This document shows positions 50,501 to 55,862 of a stretch of 64,000 nt of DNA, one piece after another; the first letter of the stretch is position 1, and every line of letters begins with the position of its first letter. The translations under genes and the position numbers were made by a program. The stretch covers positions 14,529,145 through 14,593,144 of the forward strand of contig JAZBQD010000025.1 in assembly GCA_036583965.1 (NCBI GenBank), read 5' to 3'. A model generated the notes under the pieces. The model did no database searches and was not told the origin of the DNA. It saw only the letters and a list, made by a program, of their open reading frames with translations. The DNA comes from Prunella strophiata. Taxonomy: Eukaryota > Chordata > Aves > Passeriformes > Prunellidae.

Positions 50501-51940
50501 GATCTGAGGAGCAGAGAGCACCGGGGAATCTGGTCCTCAAAGGATGGCCCCAGGAATGATGTTTGAGCCTCTGATCTCCTGCTAATGAGTTTGTGAAATG
50601 TCAGCCAGGCTTTGCAGGGCAAAGCTAATGAGCAACAACACGATATCAGGCAAAGTTCAGGAGGGTTAAATGAACATGGGTTTCAAATCCTCAGTGGTGT
50701 GAGCAGAGCTGCAGCTTTCCTGGTGGAGTCAAGCCATGGAAGTGAAATGGAATCTCATCCTCGCTCCCAGTGTGATTTGGGATTAGGCAATAGGATGAGA
50801 AATCAGCTTTCCAAAGGTGGCCTGGTGCAGTGCTGACATCTGTGCCTGCCTCTGCTGCATTCCTGGAGCATCTTCAGCTGCCCTGGGTGAAACACCTGCC
50901 TGAGGAGCAGACAGATCCAGGCTCTGGCAGTCCCTTGTTCCCCCCAGTGACCCTGCAGGTGCCAGGCACACTCAGCACAGCTCACATTTGGAAGTGACAG
51001 AGCCATGGTTTGTTGGTGCCACCATTAGGGGCTGGTGACCTTCCACAGGGGTGTCCCAGATGTCCCAGCAGCTGCTCCATACCCAGACTGGGATGTCTGC
51101 AGTGCTCAGGGAGTGCTGTGCTCAGTCCTGGGGCTGGGCACTCCCCCTCACCTGCAGCAGTGACCGTGGCTGGCATGGGGCTGTGGGCACAGAGTGGCTG
51201 TCCCCTGGTGACATCACTGACCTGCCACCATCAGAGCAGCAGGGTGACACAGTCTGTCCCTCAGTGAGAGCCCACGGGGAGCAGCCCAGCCTCTCCTGCA
51301 GCACCAACCCCTCCACTCTGCCTGGAGCCACCCTCCCTGCAGACACCTGAAACATGGAACACCTCCCAGCCCCTCCTGTGTGATCCTCTCCCCTGGGCAG
51401 CAGGCAGAGGGGCTGCAGTCCCATCAGAGAGACCAAAAAGCTGTGAGGGGAGGCAGGAAGGGCTGTGTGGGGTGGGTGGCAGCACAGCATGCCCAGTGCT
51501 TTGGGGTCGGGGTGCCCATTGGCACAGCCAGGATTGCAGGCTGGGCTGCAGCCCCTGGCACCCCCTTGGCCTCTCCAGCTCACAAACAGCTGTGCCAGGG
51601 CTGGGCTTGGGCAGGACAGGCAGGGAGGGAGGAGATTTCCCACTTAGCACCTTGCTTGTTGCTGCTTTTCTTCAGTTCCTTGCAAACCTAACTCCTGGCA
51701 TCACAGGGAGCAGTGTCCCCTGCTGTGGGACACTCCCAGCCACCTCTGGGCTGGAATTAATCAGAAACAGCCTCTGCACAAGAATCCTGCCTCTGGAAAA
51801 GTTTCTTTGCCACTGACAGAACTCACAGCTCTCCTCCAACCCTGTCCTTGGTTTCTCCCCAGGCCCAGGAGCTGCTCTGCTGCTTTTTTGACTCCCTGAC
51901 ATCAGAGAGCACCCAGCAGACTGGATGCCAGCATTGCTAG
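5201..51940 (+). CDS. multi-NDK-like domain protein, C-terminal ~890 aa, 18 exons (possible DNAAF8-like / NME-family ciliary protein)
   Basis: I joined 18 exons by splice sites and phase: each exon's end phase matches the next exon's start phase, and the total length is divisible by three once one extra G in exon 11 is discounted. The product has about five nucleoside-diphosphate-kinase-like modules. Using residues counted from exon 1 they lie at ~41-145, ~207-347, ~370-521, ~547-695 and ~748-885, with short acidic or low-complexity linkers. Each module shows the alternating beta/alpha pattern of NDK, with hydrophobic strands such as 'DIILLVSP' or 'CLVLPGII', a helix, then 'GF/KF-x-V' and a C-terminal FFP-type end. 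The catalytic N-x-x-H-G motif is mostly lost, so enzyme activity is unlikely except perhaps in module 2. Known NDK-repeat proteins (NME7, NME8, NME9) are axonemal. I suspect a long DNAAF8/C16orf71-type protein, but I cannot verify this. The 5' exons and start codon are not identified. Confidence 0.85.
5897..6050 (-). mobile_element. CR1 LINE 3' fragment
   Basis: On the plus strand it reads GGTTGGAGGGGCCTC, CCATGGGCAGGGACACC, CAGGCTGCTCCAAGCCC and CCAGCCTGGCCTTGGGCAC, the reverse complement of a bird CR1 3' end. Confidence 0.85.
6148..6545 (-). mobile_element. CR1 LINE fragment, second copy abutting the first
   Basis: It repeats the GCAGGGACACC and CAGGCTGCTCCAAACCC blocks and continues through GGGAACAATTCCTAATTCCC and CTGGAGCCCC into GCCTTCTCCTCTCCAG, further into the CR1 body than the adjacent copy. 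The two lie in the same orientation, about 100 bp apart. Confidence 0.85.
7782..7926 (+). CDS. NDK-repeat gene exon 2, start of NDK-like module 1
   Basis: Acceptor CTGGCTCTCCAG ends at 7781 and donor CAG|GTGGGC starts at 7927; phase 0 to 1. It encodes 'VAMVLLFEALFQSP' followed by an amphipathic helix and 'LDVCGLRLLYPGQ', which is the beta1-alpha-beta2 pattern of an NDK fold. Confidence 0.85.
9700..9775 (-). mobile_element. degraded CR1 LINE fragment
   Basis: Matches CR1 blocks weakly: GACCCTAAAGACCCCCAGG and CAACCCCTGCCACAGGCAAG. Confidence 0.5.
9899..10640. repeat. intronic minisatellite, ~23-28 bp unit, about 30 copies
   Basis: Units follow CAGGGCAGGTACCAG then GTGATTGAATCC, GTGATGGATCC or ATCATGGATCC variants. 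It lies in the intron between exons 2 and 3, ending about 120 bp before the exon 3 acceptor. Because few stops occur in the unit, long spurious frames run through both strands. Confidence 0.97.
10760..11006 (+). CDS. NDK-repeat gene exon 3, rest of module 1
   Basis: Acceptor TTTCCACAG ends at 10759 and donor CCAG|GTGATG starts at 11007; phase 1 to 2, 247 nt. It contains 'PPVLALGVRGPKAHGILQ', which resembles the NDK segment before the active-site loop, then a basic stretch and 'RELCLWFGGR'. It begins only about 120 bp after the 9.9-10.6 kb minisatellite. The 3' half is CpG-rich. Confidence 0.85.
11196..11440 (-). mobile_element. CR1 LINE fragment (different subfamily)
   Basis: Starts ATCATAGAATCATGGAAT (the CR1 tail in reverse) and continues GGGAAGGGTTCCCCAGGGAT, GGGGAAGAACCTTTCCC and CCTGGCACAGCCCC. 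The same subfamily appears in the opposite orientation at 52.8-53.2 kb. Confidence 0.8.
12848..12954 (+). CDS. NDK-repeat gene exon 4, inter-module linker
   Basis: Acceptor TTTTTCTGCAG ends at 12847 and donor AAAG|GTCAGT starts at 12955; phase 2 to 1. It encodes a Gly/Ala/Asp/Glu-rich linker with 'EEKVDLQGLILPRPPAM'. It was found because its phase and open frame exactly bridge exons 3 and 5. Confidence 0.75.
15897..16051 (+). CDS. NDK-repeat gene exon 5, start of module 2
   Basis: Acceptor TTTGATCTAG ends at 15896 and donor GCAG|GTACTG starts at 16052; phase 1 to 0. It encodes 'DIILLVSPVVPP' and 'RRGFVLQGLRQLQLS', a beta1-alpha1-beta2 unit with the Gly-Phe turn typical of NDK domains. Confidence 0.9.
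17313..17457 (+). CDS. NDK-repeat gene exon 6, module 2
   Basis: Acceptor TTATTTCAG ends at 17312 and donor ACAG|GTAATG starts at 17458; phase 0 to 1. After a Gly/Ala-rich insertion it gives 'RRHCLVLLLRKENATHHIPAL', the strand-helix equivalent of the NDK segment preceding the catalytic loop (Ala-Leu-Val-Leu then a helix). Confidence 0.9.
17684..17900 (-). mobile_element. old CR1 LINE fragment
   Basis: Reads TTAGAATCACTGAGTAG, GGAAGGGGCCTCAGAAG and CTGCTCAGCAGAGC, then AGGACAGAGATTCTCCTGCC and CCTGGGCCTTTGTTCC, the block order of an older CR1 type in reverse complement. Confidence 0.6.
18212..18252. repeat. 14-bp tandem repeat x 3
   Basis: Three copies of CCCCAAAGGTAAAC. Confidence 0.85.
20230..20355 (+). 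CDS. NDK-repeat gene exon 7, end of module 2
   Basis: Acceptor TGGGCACAG ends at 20229 and donor CTGG|GTAGGT starts at 20356; phase 1 to 1. It contains 'SLCFHGAPYAAAVLHSLG', which aligns with the NDK catalytic region N-x-x-H-G-S followed by the helix. The His-Gly pair is kept, but Asn three positions before His is replaced by Leu. Confidence 0.9.
20408..20535 (-). mobile_element. CR1 LINE 3' fragment
   Basis: Carries GGGAGGGACCTCAAACCTC, CATGGCAGGGACACCTG and CCAGCCTGGCCTTGGACAC in CR1 order. It lies just downstream of exon 7. Confidence 0.8.
21874..22068 (+). CDS. NDK-repeat gene exon 8, start of module 3
   Basis: Acceptor TCCCTGGGCAG ends at 21873 and donor TGCAG|GTGATC starts at 22069; phase 1 to 1. 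It encodes a linker ('PHHIPLDFLCHRVY'), then 'EQVVMLTLVGMQALKRAGEL', an NDK-like first strand and helix. Confidence 0.88.
23283..23609 (+). CDS. NDK-repeat gene exon 9, rest of module 3
   Basis: The largest exon (327 nt); donor ACTG|GTAAGG starts at 23610, phase 1 to 1. The acceptor is a tandem CAGCAG, so the exon may start at 23283 or 23286 and gain or lose one Ala. It encodes 'SPVLLCALRGVDAFRALGAAL', a helix-rich insertion and 'TFRQAILFFTEADLV', matching the C-terminal NDK strand, helix and FF-type end. No active-site His is present. Confidence 0.9.
24425..24478 (+). mobile_element. CR1 LINE terminal fragment
   Basis: Reads GATGGTCCCTTCCAACCCAA then GCCATTGTGGGGTTTTATGA, the forward CR1 3' tail. 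Confidence 0.65.
25259..25333 (+). CDS. NDK-repeat gene exon 10, linker between modules 3 and 4
   Basis: Acceptor CCTTTTCCAG ends at 25258 and donor CACAG|GTAAGC starts at 25334; phase 1 to 1, 75 nt. It encodes a Pro/Gly/Arg/Thr linker. Strong splice sites and matching phases on both sides support it despite low sequence complexity. Confidence 0.75.
28675..28845 (+). CDS. NDK-repeat gene exon 11, start of module 4, with +1 frameshift
   Basis: Acceptor TTTGTTCCAG ends at 28674 and donor CAGCAG|GTGGGT starts at 28846. The incoming phase gives 'AQVLCTVLLIKPWALEP', a clear NDK first strand with the Lys-Pro motif. After a run of five G (28727-28731) the continuation that fits NDK ('LRELHLQKFAVVGMKHLEL') lies in the frame reached by removing one G. 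That second frame also ends in phase 0, exactly what exon 12 needs. In the literal sequence the frame is therefore broken, either by a homopolymer sequence error or by a real mutation. The exon is GC-rich. Confidence 0.85.
30495..30840 (-). mobile_element. CR1 LINE fragment, older type
   Basis: Contains GGAAGTGACCTCTGGAGATC, CCCCCTGCCAGGGCAGGGTC, GGGTTTGGGATGTCTCCAG, GGAAGTTCTTCCTCAGG and TATGCATTGATGAGATCC, a long reverse-complement CR1 tract. Confidence 0.75.
31436..31752. mobile_element. possible retroviral LTR fragment
   Basis: Begins TGTTGTATTGAGGACAGG and includes AATAAAGCAACATGCAGACT and CATCATTGGCTAATTAGG, a style reminiscent of songbird LTRs. I cannot confirm termini or target duplications. 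Confidence 0.3.
33048..33297. repeat. 50-bp minisatellite, 4 full copies plus a degenerate one
   Basis: Units begin at 33098, 33148, 33198 and 33248 with AGCTGGATGTTCC or AACTGGATGCTCC and end with AGGAAGAGGCAG. The spacing is exactly 50 bp, and a diverged copy precedes them. Confidence 0.92.
34001..34380 (+). repeat. left arm of a 380-bp inverted repeat
   Basis: Starts GGAAGAGCTGCTGGTTAGTA and ends CAGGAACAAAATGGGCACAA(AG). It is the reverse complement, with few mismatches, of 37336-37715. It lies in the intron before exon 12. Confidence 0.95.
34566..34761 (+). CDS. NDK-repeat gene exon 12, core of module 4
   Basis: Acceptor TTTCTTCTCAG ends at 34565 and donor TATG|GTAGGT starts at 34762; phase 0 to 1. 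This is the most NDK-like exon: 'GPALVLCLQRPNAVKKLMDLL', then 'GPEDPQLA' (equivalent of the NDK G-x-T-x-P loop), 'LWRAQYG' and 'VQNAFYGGS'. In the last of these Tyr sits where catalytic His would be (completed by exon 13). The exon lies alone between two 380-bp inverted-repeat arms. Confidence 0.95.
37336..37715 (-). repeat. right arm of a 380-bp inverted repeat
   Basis: Starts CTTTGTGCCCGTTTTGTTCC and ends AACCAGCAGCTCTTCC. It is the same length as the left arm and opposite in orientation, with a spacer of 2,955 bp that contains exon 12. Confidence 0.95.
38085..38179 (+). CDS. NDK-repeat gene exon 13, end of module 4
   Basis: Acceptor GTCTCTCAG ends at 38084 and donor AAGAG|GTAGGA starts at 38180; phase 1 to 0. 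It encodes 'GSRSYAMAVRDVKLFFPEG', matching the canonical NDK end (G-S-D-S, helix, F-F-P), then a Cys/Gln-rich tail. Confidence 0.95.
39099..39219 (+). CDS. NDK-repeat gene exon 14, linker
   Basis: Acceptor CCCTCCTGCAG ends at 39098 and donor CCTG|GTAAGG starts at 39220; phase 0 to 1. It encodes a polar linker with 'NLKHDPILSLAIREQHKMQ' and no recognisable fold. Confidence 0.85.
40258..40335. repeat. short direct repeat around AAGTCACTT
   Basis: The phrase TTTGTGCAAGGAAAAGTCAC occurs twice, about 35 bp apart, flanked by more CAAGTCACTT-like pieces. Confidence 0.7.
41095..41515. repeat. minisatellite of 10-14 bp CAGGGCACATCC / CAGGGCACCTCC units
   Basis: Over 30 short units of CCCAGGGCAC plus ATC, CTC or AGACC variants, with higher-order blocks such as CCCAGGATATCCCAGGGCAC. 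It sits in the intron before exon 15. Long open frames on both strands are repeat artefacts. Confidence 0.95.
41635..41852 (+). CDS. NDK-repeat gene exon 15, start of module 5
   Basis: Acceptor TTCCCACCAG ends at 41634 and donor CAAAG|GTATGG starts at 41853; phase 1 to 0. It gives 'TCLVLPGIILRGPEPPPYV', a helix, then 'GRGFVVTGARLAVL', a full NDK-like beta1-alpha1-beta2. It starts about 115 bp after the 41.1-41.5 kb minisatellite. Confidence 0.92.
42205..42303. repeat. (CTT)n / (GAA)n microsatellite
   Basis: An uninterrupted run of about 13 CTT units followed by interrupted CTT/CCTCTT. The opposite strand is a GAA/GGA polypurine tract. Confidence 0.95.
42306..42860 (+). mobile_element. CR1 LINE, forward
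   Basis: From GCCCTGGAGCCTGAGCC through GGAATTGTTCCCTGGGAGG, CAGCTGTGGCTGCCCC and GGCAGTGCCCAAGGCCAGGC to the tail CCATTCTGTGGCTCTC, a near-complete forward 3' CR1 segment with the microsatellite at its 5' side. Confidence 0.85.
43813..43898 (+). CDS. NDK-repeat gene exon 16, module 5
   Basis: Acceptor CTCTCTTGCAG ends at 43812 and donor ACAG|GTAAGG starts at 43899; phase 0 to 2. It encodes 'LKDGLCLVLAAQWDSTVTSL', the strand-helix segment before the NDK active-site loop. Confidence 0.9.
43985..44425 (-). mobile_element. CR1 LINE fragment
   Basis: Ordered reverse CR1 blocks: TCTTCCAGGGATGGGGACC, CCTCCCAAGAAGAAATTC, CAACCTAAACCTCCCCTGGC and TCCTTTTCTCCAGGCTGAGC. Confidence 0.8.
45731..45830. 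repeat. 40-bp tandem repeat x 2.5
   Basis: Units start at 45731, 45771 and 45811 with TCCAGCCCCAAAC and contain AACAGCAGG. Confidence 0.9.
46245..46331. repeat. (TAA)n microsatellite, about 29 units
   Basis: A pure AAT/TAA run; poly-Asn or poly-Tyr frames across it are artefacts. Confidence 0.98.
47501..47537. repeat. poly(A) tract, 37 bp
   Basis: A homopolymer in the exon 16-17 intron. No retrocopy body was recognised upstream. Confidence 0.95.
48191..48260 (+). CDS. NDK-repeat gene exon 17, end of module 5, GC donor
   Basis: Acceptor TCTGCCCCCAG ends at 48190. The donor is CAG|GCAAGT, a GC-AG intron with otherwise perfect consensus; phase 2 to 0. It encodes 'SVLDTAEHLLYPQNEKQ', the terminal NDK helix with a YP in place of FFP. 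Confidence 0.88.
48590..48788 (-). mobile_element. CR1 LINE 3' fragment
   Basis: Classic reverse CR1 end: GGGTTGGAAGGGACCTTAAA, CCCCCTGCCATGGCAGGGAC and CCAGGCTGCTCCAAGCCCC. It lies 330 bp after exon 17. Confidence 0.9.
49138..49236 (+). mobile_element. CR1 LINE terminal fragment, forward
   Basis: Reads GGAGGTGTCCCTGCC, TTTAAGGTCCCTTCCAGCCC and CATTCAGTGATTCTGTGAT, the forward CR1 tail with its octamer end. Confidence 0.85.
49650..50277. mobile_element. songbird endogenous retrovirus LTR (solo-type)
   Basis: A sharply AT-rich block (about 630 bp) in GC-richer surroundings starts TGTGAAAAACGCCAATCACT and continues with TTTAATAGAAAGAAGATGG and CCTGTTGCATATTCATATAC. It ends near TTTTCACA, giving TG..CA termini. 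No internal retroviral genes accompany it, so it is a solo or truncated LTR. I do not see a clear target-site duplication. Confidence 0.65.
51863..51940 (+). CDS. NDK-repeat gene exon 18 (terminal)
   Basis: Acceptor GTTTCTCCCCAG ends at 51862; phase 0. It encodes 25 residues beginning 'AQELLCCFFDSLTSE' and ends at TAG (51938-51940). A helical Cys/Phe-rich stretch is followed by a polar tail. Confidence 0.9.
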   Translation, partial: AQELLCCFFDSLTSESTQQTGCQHC

Positions 51941-52055
51941 CAGAGATGGGCAAGGCCCCCAGGCAGCCTGGATGCCCCTGTGGAGATGGACACACGGACA
52001 CAGGCAGCTCTAAAGCACTTTTGTTTGGAATTAAACAGAGTCTGAGGTGTGGCAT
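51941..52055 (+). promoter_or_regulatory. short 3' UTR and polyadenylation signal of the NDK-repeat gene
   Basis: An ATTAAA hexamer lies at 52030-52035, 90 bases after the stop codon. It is the first plausible poly(A) signal, suggesting a very short 3' UTR ending near 52,050. Confidence 0.55.
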
Positions 52056-52754
52056 TAGCATGGCTCAGAGCAATGAGGGTGCTGGAGGAAGGCTCAGCAC
52101 CCCAAAACAAACCCCTGGCAGTGAGGCTGTGCTTCCCATCCCATCCAGAGACAATCTGTGTGCATGGAGCAAAGCCTGCAGCACTCCTGTGCCTGGGAAG
52201 CCTCAGGAAGCACACACAGGGCAGGTTATCCCTGTCCAGGGTCACTGCTGTGTCCCTCAGGTGCCTGGGGCTCACCCAGGCCTCAGACACTCCATGGAGA
52301 GACTCTGCTTGCTGCTCTGAGCCAAAGCCAAACCCCAGCAAGGGACTGGAGATAGTCAGAGGGAAGGAAAGCTGCATCCCTGGAGGTTCAGAACACCAGG
52401 TGAGCTGTTCAATGAGATGAAAAGCTGCACAGCTCCATGTTCACCTGCCTCTGCTCCAGCAGCCCTGTCCTGGGCTGGGCCAGCCCCCATCCTGCTCCCT
52501 GCCATGGGCACACAGCCCTGCCTCCTCTTCCTCCTCCTGCAGCTGCTGCTGGTCCTATCAGCCTCTCTAGGAGGATGGGAAGCTGCTGTTAATACAAACC
52601 CTCAGCCTTCCTGGGACACTCTGGGGTCTTTTTCCTTTAGGAAAGACTCTTCTCAGCCCAGGAGGGCTCCTGCTCCCACCTGCCCTGCTAAGGCCAAGAC
52701 TTAGACTCTGCCTCACCCCAGGCCTGGGGCAGGTGTGGGTGCCACACCATCAGA

Positions 52755-53170
52755 AGGATCTAAAGCTGTTGGAGAGTGTCCAGAGGAGGGACCTGGGCAC
52801 GGGGAAGGGTCTGAGGAGCAGCTGAGGGCACTTGGATTGTTCAGCTGGAGGAGGAGACTGAGGGCAGAGCTCAGGGGGGGCTGCAGCTCCTCCCGAGGGC
52901 AGCTCTGAGCTCTGGGACAGGGAATGGCTGGAGCTGGGCCAGGGCAGGCTCAGGCTGGATTTTGGAAAAGGTTCTTCCCCAGAGGGTGCTGGGCACAGCC
53001 CAGGCTCCCCAGGGAATGGGCACAGCCCCGAGGCTGCCAGAGCTCCAGGAGTGCTTGGACAGTGCTCAGCACAGGGTGGGGATGTTGGGGGGTCTGTGCA
53101 GGGCCAGGAGCTGGATCCATGATCCCTTTGGGTGCCTTCCAGCCCAGGACATTCTGTCATTCTGTGCATG
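52755..53170 (+). mobile_element. CR1 LINE, forward
   Basis: GTCCAGAGGAGGGACCTGG, CTGGAGGAGGAGACTGAGGG, GGTTCTTCCCCAGAGGGTGC and the tail GACATTCTGTCATTCTGTGC are in CR1 order. Confidence 0.88.
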
Positions 53171-53518
53171 CTTCCAGTTCCAGCCGTGGCAGAGGTGGCA
53201 GGGACAGTCCCTGTGAGTGTCCCAGAGTTGAGGGCAGAGCAGTGTGGCCAGCCCAGCTCTGGGTGCTGAGGGCACCTGAGCCTGGGCTGAGCCCTCCTCC
53301 TTCCCTGTGAGAAGGGGACACCTCTGCCATCTGTCCCTTTGCAGATGAGACAGAAGTGCCCAGTAAGTCCCAGAGCTGTCAGAGGTGTGGCCCTGCCAGC
53401 TCTGCTTCCCCAGCCCTGCCCCTCTCTGATCCTGGAACAGCCAGCAGAGATTGTCACAGCCAGCCAGCTGGGAGGGGACACAGTGACCTGGCCTGACCTC
53501 ACACAGCATTTCAGTGTC

Positions 53519-53727
53519 ACAATCACAGAAACCCAGCCTGGTCTGTGTTGGAAGAAACCTCAAAACTCACCCAACCCCACCCCCTGCCACGGCAGGGACA
53601 CCTCCCACTGTCCCAGGTTGCTCCAAGCCCCATCCAACCTGGCCTTGGGCACTGCCAGGGATCCAGGGGCAGCCACAGCTGCTCTGGGCACCCTGTGCCA
53701 GGGCCTGCCCACCCTCTGAGTAAAGAT
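53519..53727 (-). mobile_element. CR1 LINE 3' fragment
   Basis: ACAATCACAGAAACCCAGCC is the reverse tail, followed by CCCCTGCCACGGCAGGGAC and GCCTGCCCACCCTCTGAGT. It lies about 350 bp from the oppositely oriented copy at 52,755-53,170. Confidence 0.88.
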
Positions 53728-55537
53728 TAATTCACTGTGTAACAAACCAGGGCACAAAACACATCCCGTTTCCCCTGCCCTTCCAGACATCCCTGCTGAG
53801 GTTTGAGCTCTGGAAGCTCCATCCACCAGCAAGCAAAGCCCTGTGCCTCAGTTTCCCACCTGGGAAATGGAGGTGGCAGCTCTGCCACATCCCCCAGGCA
53901 CAGCAGCACCATCCCAAAAATGGGGCAGCACCCAGATATGTCAGAGCAGGGAACTGCTGCAGTGCTTTGGGTTCCTATTTTCAAGCCCAGCTAATTAATC
54001 TCAGCCTAACAAACTCACACACCCTGCACAGAGCAGGGGAAAGCATCATCCTCTGGTATTTCCAAAATGCCAGCATGCCAGAAATAACCCTGCCAGCCTT
54101 TTCTCCCAGAGAATACCCCACTCTGGAGAATGGAGAAATGTCTCTGTCTCTGGAGAAGTGACAACCAGGAGCTCCAGGAGCCACCAGGAATCAATCCCTC
54201 CATCAATGGGAGCTGCAGCTCTTGCACAGTTTTTCCCTGGAAACTGCCACAAGGCAGCCAGGATTAGCTAATCAGGGCTGAGGAGCAAATTAATGATTGA
54301 AAGAACTAGGAGAAAGGCAGATTTGATCTGAGATTGCCAGCTTTGCAGCTGGCTCCTACTTGCAAACAATTCATTTAGATTATGAAAGCAAGAAATTGAG
54401 TACAAAACCCCCTAGATTGTTTGCTTCCTGGAGAAAGAAAAGAAAAGAAATGGAATTTAGATTAAAAATTATGCAGAATAGTATTAAATCCCCACCCTCT
54501 TGTGCCTCCCCTCTTGCTGGAAAACCAGAGCTAATCAGAATTTTGCATTGTTCTGCTGCCAGTGTCAGAGCTGCCTCAATGGAGGAGAGATAAAATACAG
54601 GAGGTGGCATTTGCTGTTAACTCTTTGGGGTCCTGCCATGGCAAGAATGGGAACACAGGGCCTGGTGCTGAAATCCCATTCTGCCAGCTCCCTTTAGGGG
54701 CAGAGCAGCTCCTGCTGTGGCCTGGGGTGGGCACATTGTGTTCATTCACACACTGGGAGCTCTCAGGTGGGCTCTGTGTCCCTCCTCAGGAAGGACTGGT
54801 GTGCCAGGGGTGTGCTGGGTGCTCTCCCCCATGGAGGGCACAGGCAGAGCCTCCCTCCTGCTGCAGCTCTGGAGCTCTCTGTGCCAAGGACACACTGAAC
54901 TAATCAGCTCCCTGCTAATTCCTGCCTGGCTGTCCCCAGCAGCAGTGGGACTCTGTCACCCCAGCAGGTGATCAAGGGGACCAGAGCACTGCCCCTGCCA
55001 GCCTGAGCAGGGCAGGGGCACAGGGGCAGAGCTGGCAGGAGCTGCAGGAGCAGCTCATCCCCACTGGGCACAGCCTGGCCCTGCCCTTCTCTGGGTGGCT
55101 GTCACCAGGGCCACTGCTGGGGGAGCTGGGGGCCAGCTCTGCTGACCCTCTGCAGCCACAGGGACTGCTCAGCACCCTCAGCCTGGCCAAACTGATTCTT
55201 TCACCCCAAAAAAGTTTCTGCTTCAGCCCTGTGCACATGAGCCCTGCTGAGCCCTGGGAATGTCCCATGTCACCTCCCAGAGCCACCAGCCTGGCAATGA
55301 CTGCACAGCCAGCAGGACTTGCTGCCCTCCCAGCAGACTCGAAATTGGGCACTTGGGTTTCATCTCCTGAGGTCCATGGCTGGCTCAGGCAGCAGGAGGA
55401 GTTGATCCTGTCCTTGGATCACCCAGACTCACCAAACCCCATCATCCTGTGCCACACACCTCCCATGCCCACAAATATCTGCCTTGCTCTGGCTGGCAGA
55501 GCCAAAAGCACCTCTCTTGGCCAAGAGCCACTGCTGA

Positions 55538-55862
55538 TCTCCAGGGACACCTCAGAGCCCCTTGCAGGGCCTCAAAGGGCTCCAGGAGAGCTGCAGAGGG
55601 ACTGGGGACAAGGGATGGAGGGACAGACACAGGGAATGGCTCCCACTGCCAGAGGGCAGGGATGGATGGGATATTGGGAATTAGGAATTGTTCCCTGGGA
55701 GGGTGGGCAGGCCCTGGCACAGGGTGCCCAGAGCAGCTGTGGCTGTCCCTGGATCCCTGGCAGTGCCCAAGGCCAGGATGGGCATTGGAGCAGCCTGGGA
55801 CAGTGGAAGGTGTCCCTGCCATGGCTGGGATTTGGGTGATCTTTAAGGTCCCTTCACACCCA
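55538..55862 (+). mobile_element. CR1 LINE, forward
   Basis: GGGACACCTCAGAGCCCCTT, GGAATTAGGAATTGTTCCC, CAGTGCCCAAGGCCAGG and TCTTTAAGGTCCCTTC are in CR1 order. Confidence 0.88.
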
